Origin: [Clostridium] celerecrescens 18A
GTDB lineage: Bacteria; Bacillota; Clostridia; Lachnospirales; Lachnospiraceae
Direction: 5' to 3'
DNA: 64,000 bases
NCBI RefSeq assembly: GCF_002797975.1
Contig: NZ_PGET01000001.1
Coordinates: 2,418,001 to 2,482,000 of the forward strand
Position numbers and translations under genes: made by a program. The notes beneath the pieces were generated by a model. It did no database searches and was not told where the DNA came from. It saw only the letters and a program-made list of their open reading frames with translations. Below, piece by piece: positions 1 through 8,354 of the stretch; within the stretch, counting starts at the first letter, position 1, and each line of letters opens with the position of its first letter.

Positions 1-2066
1 ACGTTCTTATTAATACCGCCAAAGAAAATTCTTAAATCACCATCATGGATGGAATCTACACTGCATACCTGTACCGGATGATTCGCTAAATCAAGAAAAG
101 CATTTATCTGAATGTATCCCTTTTCTTCTGTCCTTACATTCTTTTCGATAATAAGATCTCCCTCATTTACCAGGATCGTCTGAGCCTCGGTCTCATTACC
201 GCTATTATCATACATTCCGCCAAGGTAAAGATTTTCTACTATCAAAGCCTTGTTTTCCGGTACGATGATAGCCGGCTGTGCGGTAGAATTCCATGTGCCA
301 AGAGGAGTTATCAGGGACGCTTCGGCTGAAGCCAGGTAAAACTCTCCGCCCGGAAGCTGCTCCAGATATTGACCGGCGTTTTCATCCCCCAAATTCAGGG
401 ATCGCATGGCTACAACAATACCATTGGACTTCTTAGCTTCCTCGGCAGCAGCTCTCCAGGTTTTAAGCGGAGCACGCGGGTTTGATCCATCATACAATAC
501 ATCATCGCCTGCCGGATAACTCTCCCCATCGATGGTCATAGCAGCACCCGGATTCCAGTAAATAACTTTTGCTTCACCTAAAGAACGGCTTGCAATCAGA
601 ATCTTACTGGTCAAAGTATCTTCTTCAAAGGGAAAGGACCGGGACATGATGTTATTTTCTGAACCAGTATCTCTTAACTGAGCTGCTGCCGTAGTCTCTA
701 CCTGCAGGTTCCAGTTATCAGATCCTGCCAACGTAAAATAGCCTAAAAACTCATCCTCAGTTGCATCATCCGCATAAAGAGTTGTCACCAGTTCCTGTGA
801 TTCTGCCTTGCCATCATCTTTTACTTCCAGAAGATATTCGCCGCCGCCACCGTCAAATCCTTCCATCAACTCTATCATTGGATCTCTCCAGGTACTGACG
901 GACATCTTATCTACCATCAGTTCAACATTCTCTTCATCGGTATCTAAACTATAATCATCAATATGAAAGGATGTTTTTCCTGTCTCTTTTGCTTGACTGA
1001 CGGTTGAAGCCAGCGGTTGCAGCGGAAGTGTTTTCTCAATTCGTTCATTTTCTACTGCTGCCGTATGATCCGTATCTACAGCATTGGAAGGAGATGCAGT
1101 ATCTTCTTTCCACTCTATATCTTCCAGCTCACTGCGGTAATCCATTACAACACAGCCATTAATATTGACATTCTGTCCCATTTGAAGGACACCGCCCCGA
1201 ACATAAACCAGCTCTGTCTCATCAGGTTCATAAGCCGGATCTTCTGCTTCAAGCAAAGCATTCATCAATGTTAATTGTCCGCCATTTACATAAAACAACG
1301 CATCACTTTCATAAGGACGTTCCGGCCAGGAAGCTATGCGGATATTTCCTGCATTCAGCACATACAGTTCCCCGTCTGCTACCTCCATCGGATTCATTGC
1401 ATAAATCGTAATATCCGAAGAATCCAGTCCTTCTTTCTCCATCAGCTCCTTTGTACGCTCAATTGCCTTTGCAAGAGTTTTTACAGGCTTTGCAGGACTC
1501 AGCCCATTGGCAGTATCTTTCCCCATTTTTGCCCTGGATGGAGTTGCATTGGACGCGGTTGCTGTGGCATTCGAAGCGGTTGCCAGTTCTGCAGGCAGCT
1601 GACCACCCGGATTCCAATAAATTGCATATCCATCATCATCCAAAGGTTCTAACGGCAGAGTTTCCTTAATGCGGCCTCCTCCACCCTCAATAGGTTCTAA
1701 TGGCAATGTTTCTTCAATACGGTCTGTTCCATCTTCAACTGGTTCTAATGGCAGAGTTTCCTCAATACGGTCTGTTCCATCTTCCATTGGTTCTAATGGC
1801 AGAGTTTCCTCAATGCGGTCTGTTCCATCTTCCATTGGTCCTGACGGCAGAGTTTCCTCTACGCGGTCTGTTTCATCTTCAACCGGTTCTGGCGCCTGAG
1901 TCTCCTCCATGGGGTCTGCTCCATCTTCAGTTATATCTGAAGATGGCATTTCCTCTATCCGTTCATATTCCATTGATGTGGTTTCTGCCAGAATCATAAG
2001 TTCCTGAGTGGGAAAGATCATAAGGAAGCACAAAAGGAACGCTGCAAATCTTTTGAATTGTGTCAT
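1..2066 (-). CDS. Large secreted surface protein with 16-residue repeats and beta-helix-like motifs (C-terminus beyond left edge)
   Basis: The frame is open from an ATG at 2066 to the left edge (at least 688 codons), so the 3' end is missing. An AAGGAGAG ribosome site lies 8 nt upstream, inside the end of the previous gene. The N-terminus is a signal peptide (MTQFKRFAAFLLCFLMIF). Next come five 16-residue repeats of the type PMEDGTDRIEETLPLE, a Ser/Ala/Thr-rich stretch, then GLSPAKPVKTLAKAIE and later SNPRAPLKTWRAAAEEAK. These two resemble the start of right-handed beta-helix surface domains, and each is preceded by a YWNPG motif. Two copies suggest two tandem modules. A surface adhesin or carbohydrate-binding role is inference; no catalytic motif was recognised. 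It follows the IPKTG-anchored gene with a 1-nt gap, so the two are co-transcribed. Confidence 0.75.
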   Translation of the reverse strand, partial: MTQFKRFAAFLLCFLMIFPTQELMILAETTSMEYERIEEMPSSDITEDGADPMEETQAPEPVEDETDRVEETLPSGPMEDGTDRIEETLPLEPMEDGTDRIEETLPLEPVEDGTDRIEETLPLEPIEGGGGRIKETLPLEPLDDDGYAIYWNPGGQLPAELATASNATATASNATPSRAKMGKDTANGLSPAKPVKTLAKAIERTKELMEKEGLDSSDITIYAMNPMEVADGELYVLNAGNIRIASWPERPYESDALFYVNGGQLTLMNALLEAEDPAYEPDETELVYVRGGVLQMGQNVNINGCVVMDYRSELEDIEWKEDTASPSNAVDTDHTAAVENERIEKTLPLQPLASTVSQAKETGKTSFHIDDYSLDTDEENVELMVDKMSVSTWRDPMIELMEGFDGGGGEYLLEVKDDGKAESQELVTTLYADDATEDEFLGYFTLAGSDNWNLQVETTAAAQLRDTGSENNIMSRSFPFEEDTLTSKILIASRSLGEAKVIYWNPGAAMTIDGESYPAGDDVLYDGSNPRAPLKTWRAAAEEAKKSNGIVVAMRSLNLGDENAGQYLEQLPGGEFYLASAEASLITPLGTWNSTAQPAIIVPENKALIVENLYLGGMYDNSGNETEAQTILVNEGDLIIEKNVRTEEKGYIQINAFLDLANHPVQVCSVDSIHDGDLRIFFGGINKN
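1647..1886 (-). repeat. Five 48-bp tandem coding repeats
   Basis: Five consecutive 48-bp units each encode 16 residues with the core DGTDRIEETLPLEP. Units two to four are nearly identical; the outer ones are more diverged (ETDRVEETLPSG at one end, GGGGRIKETLPLE at the other). A single related motif, ERIEKTLPLQP, occurs again about 200 residues further into the same protein. The repeats are in frame and coding, not CRISPR. Confidence 0.9.
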
Positions 2067-2067
2067 T

Positions 2068-2859
2068 CTAATCTCTCCTTTTCGTTTCTTTGCTCTCATT
2101 ATCCAACTTTGACAATTTCCAGATTGCTCCTCCTGCAAGCAGAAAGAATATTAAGCCATATGCCCAATAAATAAGAGCTCCTTCCACTCCGGTCTTAGGA
2201 ATTCCTCCGGCACCTCCCCCCTGGCCCAATGGAGGCGGAATATCTGATGGGAGCTCATCTAAAGGCGGGCCTTCGGGAAAGCTTCCCCCCGGAACCGTTT
2301 TGTCATGTACGGTTACGTTATCATCGCCATCTTCGCCATTCTTCTTCTGATACAATGTTATGGTAATCGTCTCCGGTACCTTATCCCCCTTTAATATATA
2401 GCTTCCGTTGCGGGGGTAAGGAAGCCATCCGGCTTTATAAACCCGGTACTGAATATTATTATCGTTTAGATACACTAACGTACCATGAAACGTATAGTTC
2501 TCATCGTTCTTAATGAACTGGTCACTGTCCGGTACAGAAGAGACCATGTTATATGCCACATCCAACTCATAAATACCGTCACTATCCGTTAAACCAAACA
2601 AAACATAACGGTTCAGACTCGGGATGAAAATTTCCACTGACACACCTGCAATTGGATTATTACTGTCTCTGTCTAAGACCTGAAAACGTAATTTTCCCAT
2701 ATAATCAACAACCACACCTGCCACAATATCGGTCCGCCCATTTCTTTTTGGCACTGTTCCTTTTCCCAGACTATTTTCATCCGCCCAGGCAGGAAAACAG
2801 ACAAACAGAAACAACAGGTTACATATCAGCCATGATAAAAAGAATCTCTTTTTTCCCAT
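2068..2859 (-). CDS. IPKTG-anchored secreted protein with CnaB-like domain
   Basis: The start is taken at the ATG at 2859 (MGKKRFFLSW), which has GGAGGTGG just upstream; an upstream in-frame ATG at 2874 would put the ribosome site inside the gene. A signal peptide ends near PAWADE. Residues from about 45 (GKLRFQVLDRDSNNPIAGVSV) look like a CnaB/carboxypeptidase-regulatory beta-sandwich, a common stalk module of Gram-positive surface proteins. A Pro-rich linker leads to IPKTG, about 44 residues from the end, then a hydrophobic segment and a basic tail (KETKRRD). That layout is a sortase sorting signal with Ile in place of Leu. Wall anchoring is an inference from this layout; no sortase gene lies in the window. 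Confidence 0.7.
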   Translation of the reverse strand: MGKKRFFLSWLICNLLFLFVCFPAWADENSLGKGTVPKRNGRTDIVAGVVVDYMGKLRFQVLDRDSNNPIAGVSVEIFIPSLNRYVLFGLTDSDGIYELDVAYNMVSSVPDSDQFIKNDENYTFHGTLVYLNDNNIQYRVYKAGWLPYPRNGSYILKGDKVPETITITLYQKKNGEDGDDNVTVHDKTVPGGSFPEGPPLDELPSDIPPPLGQGGGAGGIPKTGVEGALIYWAYGLIFFLLAGGAIWKLSKLDNESKETKRRD

Positions 2860-2975
2860 AATATCCACCTCCATTCTACTACCATGTATTTATGGGTAGG
2901 GTTCACGGCAGCCAGCCGTATCCATTGCAGCCGTTCGATTTATGCAGGCTGTACTGCTGTATATTCATGCAGATC

Positions 2976-3533
2976 TTATCCGTTTTCTTTTGACGTTTTA
3001 TCCTCAGATTTAATAATTACGACTACTTTCCATGCTGTCTCGCCTGCATATTCTTCCCCTTGTGTATAAAAGCTCCAGACTGCAGTACAAGGATAAAACC
3101 CTTGTTTAAGACCGCCGGTTAAGTGAATTTCATCTATGTAATATCCAGGCTCAATCAAACCGGATTCATAAACTACTTCTCCGGTTGCATCCCTTACAAT
3201 TTTTAATGTACAGCCAAAATTATTCTTACTGTCATTTGCAATCCTGGCATCTCCGGGGGCATCAGATTGATCAAAATAAATCTGACGTTCCAAAGAAACA
3301 TATTTCATATTTTTGACCAGTTCCTGATTTCTCAAATCTCTTACAATTGCATCATCTTCACCTTCAGCAAGCTCCTGCTTCCATTCAAGTTCTGATTTGG
3401 CATATTCTTTACGGGTCTGCTGATTACTGAACATTTTCTGTAAGCCCATGCCCACAAGAAATGAACCGGCCAGTAAACAGATAACTGCCAAGAACATAAA
3501 GCAACTGCGAATTAGGTTTTTATTTAACTTCAT
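2976..3533 (-). CDS. Single-span membrane protein, paralogue of the next gene upstream
   Basis: It has 185 residues: a short basic N-terminus, one hydrophobic segment (about residues 10-32), a charged helical stretch, and an outside beta-rich domain. That domain has the pattern DATGEVVYESGLIEPGYYID, then GLKQGFYPCTAVWSFYTQGE. The same pattern occurs in the neighbouring 181-residue protein, so the two are diverged duplicates. The start overlaps the upstream stop by 4 nt (ATGA), which indicates translational coupling. I do not recognise a named family with certainty. The soluble domain most likely sits outside the cell and may act with the two secreted paralogues encoded just upstream, but that is inference from context only. 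Confidence 0.6.
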   Translation of the reverse strand: MKLNKNLIRSCFMFLAVICLLAGSFLVGMGLQKMFSNQQTRKEYAKSELEWKQELAEGEDDAIVRDLRNQELVKNMKYVSLERQIYFDQSDAPGDARIANDSKNNFGCTLKIVRDATGEVVYESGLIEPGYYIDEIHLTGGLKQGFYPCTAVWSFYTQGEEYAGETAWKVVVIIKSEDKTSKENG

Positions 3534-4075
3534 TGATAAAAAATACCATCCATGACATGAAGTACAATTTTTACATTTGCTTCAGAGATCTTATCCTCAG
3601 TCTCATCCAGTGAGTATGTGGTAAAGTGTGCTGTCGCCTGATAATCTCCGGCCTGAAGCGTTTTATTTAATTCGATATATTCAATATAAAATCCTGGGTC
3701 TATCAGTCCCGACCGATAAATGATATCTCCAGTGTCATCAAGCCTGATATCTACCTGGAAAGAATAATGGTTTGCCGCAATATTTTCGATTGCAATCCGC
3801 CCTTTCTTTCCTCCATTTTCAAATACCGGACCGGCCGCGATTCCGATATCCACCATACCTTCTGCTACCTTGGTACTTAAAATATCCACGATTTCCTGGT
3901 CTGTCTTACCCGGAAGCATACCACCCAAAGCCAGCGCATCTCTTGTTAAACGGTTTAAATTATTGTCTCTGGTCATCTGGTAATAGATGCCTGATCCAAT
4001 TCCAATCAGAAGCAACAGGAGAATAATAATGATCCATAACAACTTACTCTTTTTCTTTTCTTTTTGCACTGTCAT
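3530..4075 (-). CDS. Single-span membrane protein with SGLI-PG domain
   Basis: It has 181 residues: a Lys-rich N-terminus (KEKKKSK), one strong membrane segment (LLWIIIILLLLLIGIGSGIYY), a linker, and an outside domain with DDTGDIIYRSGLIDPGFYIE and LQAGDYQATAHF. The same arrangement is seen in the 185-residue protein that overlaps its 3' end by 4 nt. A positive N-terminus followed by a membrane segment predicts N-in, C-out topology. The pair looks like an assembly or anchoring component made in two versions, matching the two versions of the secreted ~280-residue protein encoded upstream. Function is unknown. Confidence 0.6.
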   Translation of the reverse strand: MTVQKEKKKSKLLWIIIILLLLLIGIGSGIYYQMTRDNNLNRLTRDALALGGMLPGKTDQEIVDILSTKVAEGMVDIGIAAGPVFENGGKKGRIAIENIAANHYSFQVDIRLDDTGDIIYRSGLIDPGFYIEYIELNKTLQAGDYQATAHFTTYSLDETEDKISEANVKIVLHVMDGIFYQ

Positions 4076-4113
4076 CTTTCCAGTCCTTTACTTTCTTTCT
4101 ATTTTCAAATAAC

Positions 4114-4968
4114 TTACGGCGTTACTTCCGAAAGTTCTCCCGGTATCACCTGCCAAAAAATTGCTCCGACTTTTAACGACTCTTCTGTCTGCTTATACTC
4201 ACTTTGCATTCCCCCTACTTTGACGCCTACATTGACATATGTTTCTGAAGGTACATTTGCCGTTCCCGCCGCAGTATATCCATTTGTCAGTACATCTTCC
4301 GGCGCGTTCAAAGCTATTTTATCTGCATACCAAAATACGTTCTTAAGCTCCGTACTGCTATCTTGATAACTTATTGTCACCTGGCCGGGATCAGAAAATG
4401 CAACATGATCAATCAACATCTGATACTCTTTAAAATTAGTCTGTGACGATGCTCCATCCCATGTCGGATCATATCCTACCGCCTTCCAGTAATGCGTCTT
4501 CCCTTCATCACTGTCATAGCCGGCAATAAAAGGCTTTAGCTCAACCGGCAATCCCTCTCTTGGTGGATTTTCTTCTTCCAGATGCTCTTCTCTTACATCT
4601 GTTGAGTAATTCAGGATTGGGATTGTATGTTCCGAAAACGTCTGCAACTCATACTCTGCGATTGTTCCTGCCCCGGGATCAGAAGGTACACTGACATGTA
4701 CCTTTACATTCGGCACAAATAAGTTTCCATTCTCGACGGACACCGGATATGTATCATTGCTGTCAACACTTCCACGTACTACAAATCCATACGCCAAAGG
4801 TACGGTTACCGATATCCTTGCTTCTGATGGTATCTGAGTTACACTCAACCACACATTGGACGTCGGGCCTTCACTCGCTAACGCAGAAAAGCGCAGGCAG
4901 GCCGTACATACAAATCCAACTGCGGTAAGTCTAACTTTATATTTTTTCCATCGTTTCATAGGATTCAT
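4114..4968 (-). CDS. Secreted protein, second paralogue of the ~280-residue pair
   Basis: The protein has 284 residues and a signal peptide ending near FSALASEG. The ATG at 4968 has GAGG 7 nt upstream. It is clearly related to the 275-residue protein encoded upstream. Shared features are an early VW motif (TSNVWLSV versus TDVWAGV), V(P)xxxFVVxG, a NLFVPNVKVHV / DIYLPNVKVDV strand, REGLPVELK / REGLAVKVN, a YWKAV / YWTHT stretch, and a C-terminal GExKQxEESxKxGxIxWxI motif. It lacks a sortase signal and any obvious membrane segment at the C-terminus. The WxL-like aromatic motifs are suggestive, but I could not assign it to the WxL family. It may be a minor subunit of the structure formed by its paralogue. 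Confidence 0.6.
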   Translation of the reverse strand: MNPMKRWKKYKVRLTAVGFVCTACLRFSALASEGPTSNVWLSVTQIPSEARISVTVPLAYGFVVRGSVDSNDTYPVSVENGNLFVPNVKVHVSVPSDPGAGTIAEYELQTFSEHTIPILNYSTDVREEHLEEENPPREGLPVELKPFIAGYDSDEGKTHYWKAVGYDPTWDGASSQTNFKEYQMLIDHVAFSDPGQVTISYQDSSTELKNVFWYADKIALNAPEDVLTNGYTAAGTANVPSETYVNVGVKVGGMQSEYKQTEESLKVGAIFWQVIPGELSEVTP

Positions 4969-5057
4969 TTATTTTCCTCTTTTCCATTCTGGCTGCTTCC
5001 GGAAATCTCTTGTAAGTAAACTGCCCTTCCCCTGCGGTTTATTTGCAACAAATCTCC

Positions 5058-5083
5058 GGAGAATCTCCGGAAGGAGATTCTCC
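5058..5083 (-). other. Strong intercistronic hairpin
   Basis: A perfect 11-bp inverted repeat (GGAGAATCTCC, 4-nt loop, GGAGATTCTCC) lies in the 172-nt gap between the two secreted paralogues. Flanking AAATC/GATTT arms could extend it. On the transcribed minus strand it is not followed by a run of U, so it is not a standard terminator. It is more likely an mRNA-stabilising or partial attenuation element that sets the ratio of the first paralogue to downstream genes. Confidence 0.7.
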
Positions 5084-5115
5084 TGGGATTTCAACTAATC
5101 ATCTGGCTAATTTAA

Positions 5116-5943
5116 TTAAGGCTGAAGGTAATCCTCGTTAGGTGCGGTGTCAACATCATTCTGCATCTCTACACTGATCGTCCATACGATGTTACCAATT
5201 TTTGCAGACTCTTCTACCTGCTTATACTCGCCCTTTTTTCCACCTACAAGTACGTCAAACTTTGCATGGTGAGTCTCTCCTACAATTGCATAATCATCAC
5301 TATCTACGTTCGTGTAGCTTGAATCACCCAATGGGTCTGTATTAGGTGCTGCCAGACTAATACCGGTACCGGCCATCTGGAGTCCGCCGTTTGCCACTGT
5401 ATCAAACTTGTTATCATCAATGCTTATATTGTACTTCTTAAAATCATCCAATCCGGTGTTGCTGCTGGTTGTATGCGTCCAGTATTTTCTGGATGCATCA
5501 TCCCCTTCATTCTTGATGTTTCCATTAACCTTAACAGCCAGACCTTCTCTTGCTCCTGAAGCATTCTTGAAGGTAGAATAGTTTGTAAATGGCAGTTTTC
5601 CTTCGACGGTGAGATTTCCTTCTGTCTGCAGGTTATAAACTGCACCTTGCCCGCCCGTTGACGGAGTGGTTACGTCTACCTTTACATTTGGAAGATAAAT
5701 GTCACCGTTTGCACTGGTCACTGGATTGCTATCACTTACTGTAGTCGTACCTTTTACTACGAATGCAAACAGTGTGGGAACTTCCACTTTTACCTTTGCA
5801 TCCATATCTTCGATAATTACACCTGCCCATACATCAGTGCCGGTTGATGCAGGAACAGCTCCTCCTGGATCAGCCATTGCCGGTATCACCATGCTTGTAG
5901 CCATTACGCCTGCTAATAATGTTGTTATGAGTCTCTTCTTCAT
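5116..5943 (-). CDS. Secreted protein, probable major member of the ~280-residue pair
   Basis: It has 275 residues and a clean signal peptide (MKKRLITTLLAGVMATSMV, cleavage after PAMA). The start ATG has a GGAGAG ribosome site. The mature part is beta-rich, acidic and Gly/Asn-rich, with no cysteine, which fits a surface or filament subunit. The C-terminal motif GGKKGEYKQVEESAKIGNIVWTI is shared with the paralogue encoded downstream. The gene is followed by a strong hairpin, a pattern seen after highly expressed structural proteins. No known family name can be given with confidence. WxL-like, TasA-like or pilin-like roles were considered; none has a decisive motif here. Confidence 0.6.
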   Translation of the reverse strand: MKKRLITTLLAGVMATSMVIPAMADPGGAVPASTGTDVWAGVIIEDMDAKVKVEVPTLFAFVVKGTTTVSDSNPVTSANGDIYLPNVKVDVTTPSTGGQGAVYNLQTEGNLTVEGKLPFTNYSTFKNASGAREGLAVKVNGNIKNEGDDASRKYWTHTTSSNTGLDDFKKYNISIDDNKFDTVANGGLQMAGTGISLAAPNTDPLGDSSYTNVDSDDYAIVGETHHAKFDVLVGGKKGEYKQVEESAKIGNIVWTISVEMQNDVDTAPNEDYLQP

Positions 5944-6001
5944 CTTTCATTCTCTCCTTTTTGATAATTAAAGTTATATGATAAAAAGAACAATAACCTT
6001 T

Positions 6002-7627
6002 CTATCCAATAGTGACTATGGGAAAGTCCACCTGATTCTCAGGCCTTTCCTGATTGTTTACGGATCTGCTGTCATCCGCCTGCCAATAAACCTGATTCCT
6101 GACCGGAAAATCCGGCGGTGTACAAAGAAACACCTTAACCTGAAAGGTTAATTCCTTTTCTTCACCCGGAAGGATACTCTCCAGCATCCAGGTTATATAC
6201 TGCTGTCCATCGACAACTCCATAAATCCCATCGTCTTCCACCGAAACAAAACTGGTATGCTCCGGAAGATAATCTCGGATACGCACCTCCTTAATCTCCT
6301 CCTCACTGTCATTGCAAAGCACAATTCTGTATGTAAGTATCTCATTGGGAAGTACCCTGGACTGCATTCCATGGCTGGCAGCAACTTCTGTACCAAAGGA
6401 TATGTTGATATCCAATACCTCATCGGATCCCCCTGCATATCCAGACGATTGCGCATCTTGTGGATCCTGTTCCTGGTCTTGAGATTCTTCTGGCTGCTGA
6501 TCTGTTGCTGTCTCAATCTCTGTTGAACTTTCCGGAATTGTTTCCGGATTTGTAGTTGTTTCTATTGCTAAAGTAGCTTTTTCTCTATCTGAACCAGAAT
6601 TCCCTCCTGAGCCATAATCTTTACTCGGATTATGTGTCTCAGGCGTTGTTTCCTCCACAGTTGTCTCTTCCTCTGTTGTCTCCTGCGGACTGCTTTCCTC
6701 CGCTGTTGTTTCTTCCTCTGTTGTCTCCTGCGGACTGCTTTCCTCCGCGGTTGTTTCTTCCTCGGTTGACTCCTGCGGACTGCTTTCCTCCGCTGTTGTT
6801 TCTTCCCCGGTTGTCTCCTGCGGACTGCTTTCCTCCGCTGTTGTTTCTTCCCCGGTTGTCTCCTGCGGACTGCTTTCCTCCGCAGTCGTTTCGTTCTCAG
6901 GTACAAGCACCGCTGGAATCGGTTCTTCATATCCTGGTAAATCAAATATAATGCTGGTCGGTTCGTTTACCGGAACAAAACCGCTATCATACCAATATGT
7001 AATCGTAATACTATAATACATGTTTACTTCTTCTTTAAACTCGGTATAGAGAATGACATTGCCGTCCTCAGTGTAACAAAGCATTACATCTCCTACATGG
7101 ACTCCGCCGGAAAGAACTAACTCTTCCCAGAATTCATTATCCAGGGAAAGTCCTTCAATCCGTCCAAGATTCCAAGTTACACTGTCTCCTGCGCCCAATC
7201 CATAAGCTTGTGGATATATCGTCACTTTTAATTGGTGTTTAACAGCAGTATTTGGTTTGATTTTCTGATTTTTCTTTAAGGTAATATTCCAATTATCACT
7301 GTCAACAATAGCAACTCCATTCAACGAAACCTGAAACCATGTAGGAATAATCGCATTCTCATTGTCTGCTTCCTGTTCCAGTAGTTCCTGTAAACTCGGC
7401 TGGCCAAAAAGCCCTGCAGATAACGGCACCGCCAATGCTCTCGATGCTCTTGAAGGCGTTGCCAGTGTACTGCCTCTTACTCCCTTTGCTTTTACACCAA
7501 ATACATTTTCAATGCGTCTCGTACTTGCGAATGAGGCAGACGAAACAACAGCGATCAAGGCTACTATCAAACCCGCACCTGCATAAAACTTGGCAAGCCA
7601 TTCAATTCTCTTCCGGTTTTTAACCAT
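6002..7627 (-). CDS. Secreted DUF11-like protein with acidic Thr/Ser repeats
   Basis: The protein has 541 residues. An N-terminal hydrophobic segment (about 12-34) acts as signal peptide or anchor. A folded N-terminal part (about residues 95-240) precedes five 15-residue repeats of the type ETTAEESSPQETTGE, a very acidic, extended stalk. The last ~100 residues match the DUF11 / conserved-repeat pattern: VLPNEILTYRIVLCNDSEEE, then LPEHTSFVS, then ILPGEEKELTFQVKV. DUF11 domains are Ig-like modules of bacterial surface proteins. No C-terminal sortase signal is seen. The ribosome site is GAGGTGA. It sits between the small upstream genes and the two secreted paralogues, so it is probably part of the same exported assembly. 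Confidence 0.7.
   Translation of the reverse strand: MVKNRKRIEWLAKFYAGAGLIVALIAVVSSASFASTRRIENVFGVKAKGVRGSTLATPSRASRALAVPLSAGLFGQPSLQELLEQEADNENAIIPTWFQVSLNGVAIVDSDNWNITLKKNQKIKPNTAVKHQLKVTIYPQAYGLGAGDSVTWNLGRIEGLSLDNEFWEELVLSGGVHVGDVMLCYTEDGNVILYTEFKEEVNMYYSITITYWYDSGFVPVNEPTSIIFDLPGYEEPIPAVLVPENETTAEESSPQETTGEETTAEESSPQETTGEETTAEESSPQESTEEETTAEESSPQETTEEETTAEESSPQETTEEETTVEETTPETHNPSKDYGSGGNSGSDREKATLAIETTTNPETIPESSTEIETATDQQPEESQDQEQDPQDAQSSGYAGGSDEVLDINISFGTEVAASHGMQSRVLPNEILTYRIVLCNDSEEEIKEVRIRDYLPEHTSFVSVEDDGIYGVVDGQQYITWMLESILPGEEKELTFQVKVFLCTPPDFPVRNQVYWQADDSRSVNNQERPENQVDFPIVTIG
6668..6892 (-). repeat. Five 45-bp tandem coding repeats
   Basis: The core TCCTGCGGACTGCTTTCCTC (plus strand) recurs every 45 bp at 6681, 6726, 6771, 6816 and 6861. 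Each unit encodes 15 residues rich in Glu, Thr and Ser. Copies differ at only a few positions, so the array is recent and could vary in copy number between strains. Arg-rich or Pro-rich frames over the same stretch are artefacts of the repeat. Confidence 0.9.
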
Positions 7628-7650
7628 ATCTTCACCTCTGTTTTACACGA

Positions 7651-7819
7651 TCAACAATGTGCTACTACTACACCTTCACTGCCTTCTTCTTTCACAACAT
7701 CGCCTAAACCGTCCAGATCTTTGACCTTTCGGTCACTGCCTATCATGATGTAGAGAGCAACCGGAATGCTGCAAACTAAAATAATCAGTTCAATAATATT
7801 ACTTCCTGTTATAAGCCAT
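7651..7819 (-). CDS. Possible small membrane peptide with no normal start codon in frame
   Basis: An open frame ending at the TGA at 7651-7653 reads LITGSNIIELIILVCSIPVA, then LYIMIGSDRKVKDLDG and a short acidic tail: one hydrophobic segment plus a charged tail, about 54 residues. An excellent ribosome site (AGGAGGTGATG, overlapping the upstream stop) precedes it. The ATG there (7819-7817), however, opens a different frame that stops after six codons (MAYNRK). Either the peptide is made by frameshifting or a rare start, a small indel has broken it, or it is not a gene. It lies between two genes of the surface operon. Confidence 0.3.
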
Positions 7820-8337
7820 CACCTCCTATTAAGTGCTTTAGAACTTTCTCTTTTGTACCAGTTTAAAACTAAACTATTGTACCAAAGAACTGCTATCGTA
7901 CACCCCCAGACTCCTCCAATCGATGCGGATAATAATAAATCCATCCGATTGATACCAGACTCACCCTCCTGAGCAGGATCAGAATCAGGAGACGGCAACT
8001 CAATTCTGACTGTCCGTACCTCACCCCGATGGCATCCCTGACACTCTCTGCGCTCGATCCTTATCCCTGATTCCGGTCTTTCTTCCACCACTCTCCAGTC
8101 TCCAAAATGATGACCGGTCGCCGGCAGATATTCTATATAAGTATAGCCGCACAAGGTACACACATTTTCAACTTGACCTTCTGACTCTTCTGAGTTCAAT
8201 TTTAATATATGGCTTTCAAATTCATGCTGCTGACCGCCGGTGCAGGCAGGATGCGTATCAGCATACCCGACTCCACAACATAGGATAGTTAAAAACAGCG
8301 TACATAGCAACATAAGAAGCTTTACTCTTACTTGCAA
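7819..8337 (-). CDS. Secreted Cys-motif protein with C-terminal membrane segment
   Basis: It has 172 residues and starts at a TTG (8337) behind a G-rich site. A signal peptide ends near GVGYA. The middle carries CTLCGYTYIEYLPATGHHF and, 34 residues on, ECQGCHRGE: paired CxxC motifs with a PATGH core. This small module is often seen in clostridial surface proteins and may bind metal or form disulfides. A hydrophobic segment near the C-terminus (LLLSASIGGVWGCTIAVLWY) is followed by a basic tail, so the protein is probably held in the membrane with the Cys domain outside. It is the first long gene of the leftward surface operon, 175 nt below the LytTR regulator. Confidence 0.6.
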   Translation of the reverse strand: MQVRVKLLMLLCTLFLTILCCGVGYADTHPACTGGQQHEFESHILKLNSEESEGQVENVCTLCGYTYIEYLPATGHHFGDWRVVEERPESGIRIERRECQGCHRGEVRTVRIELPSPDSDPAQEGESGINRMDLLLSASIGGVWGCTIAVLWYNSLVLNWYKRESSKALNRR

Positions 8338-8354
8338 TTACCTGCCCCCCCATC

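Noticed and set aside
1647..1886. Possible CRISPR-like array
   Set aside because: Units are contiguous, in frame and without spacers.
1451..1999. Plus-strand repeat-rich frames
   Set aside because: They mirror the 48-bp repeats of the minus-strand surface gene and have no ribosome sites.
6568..6951. Arg/Lys-rich and Pro-rich reading frames over the 45-bp repeats
   Set aside because: They are alternate-frame readings of the tandem repeat inside the DUF11-like gene.
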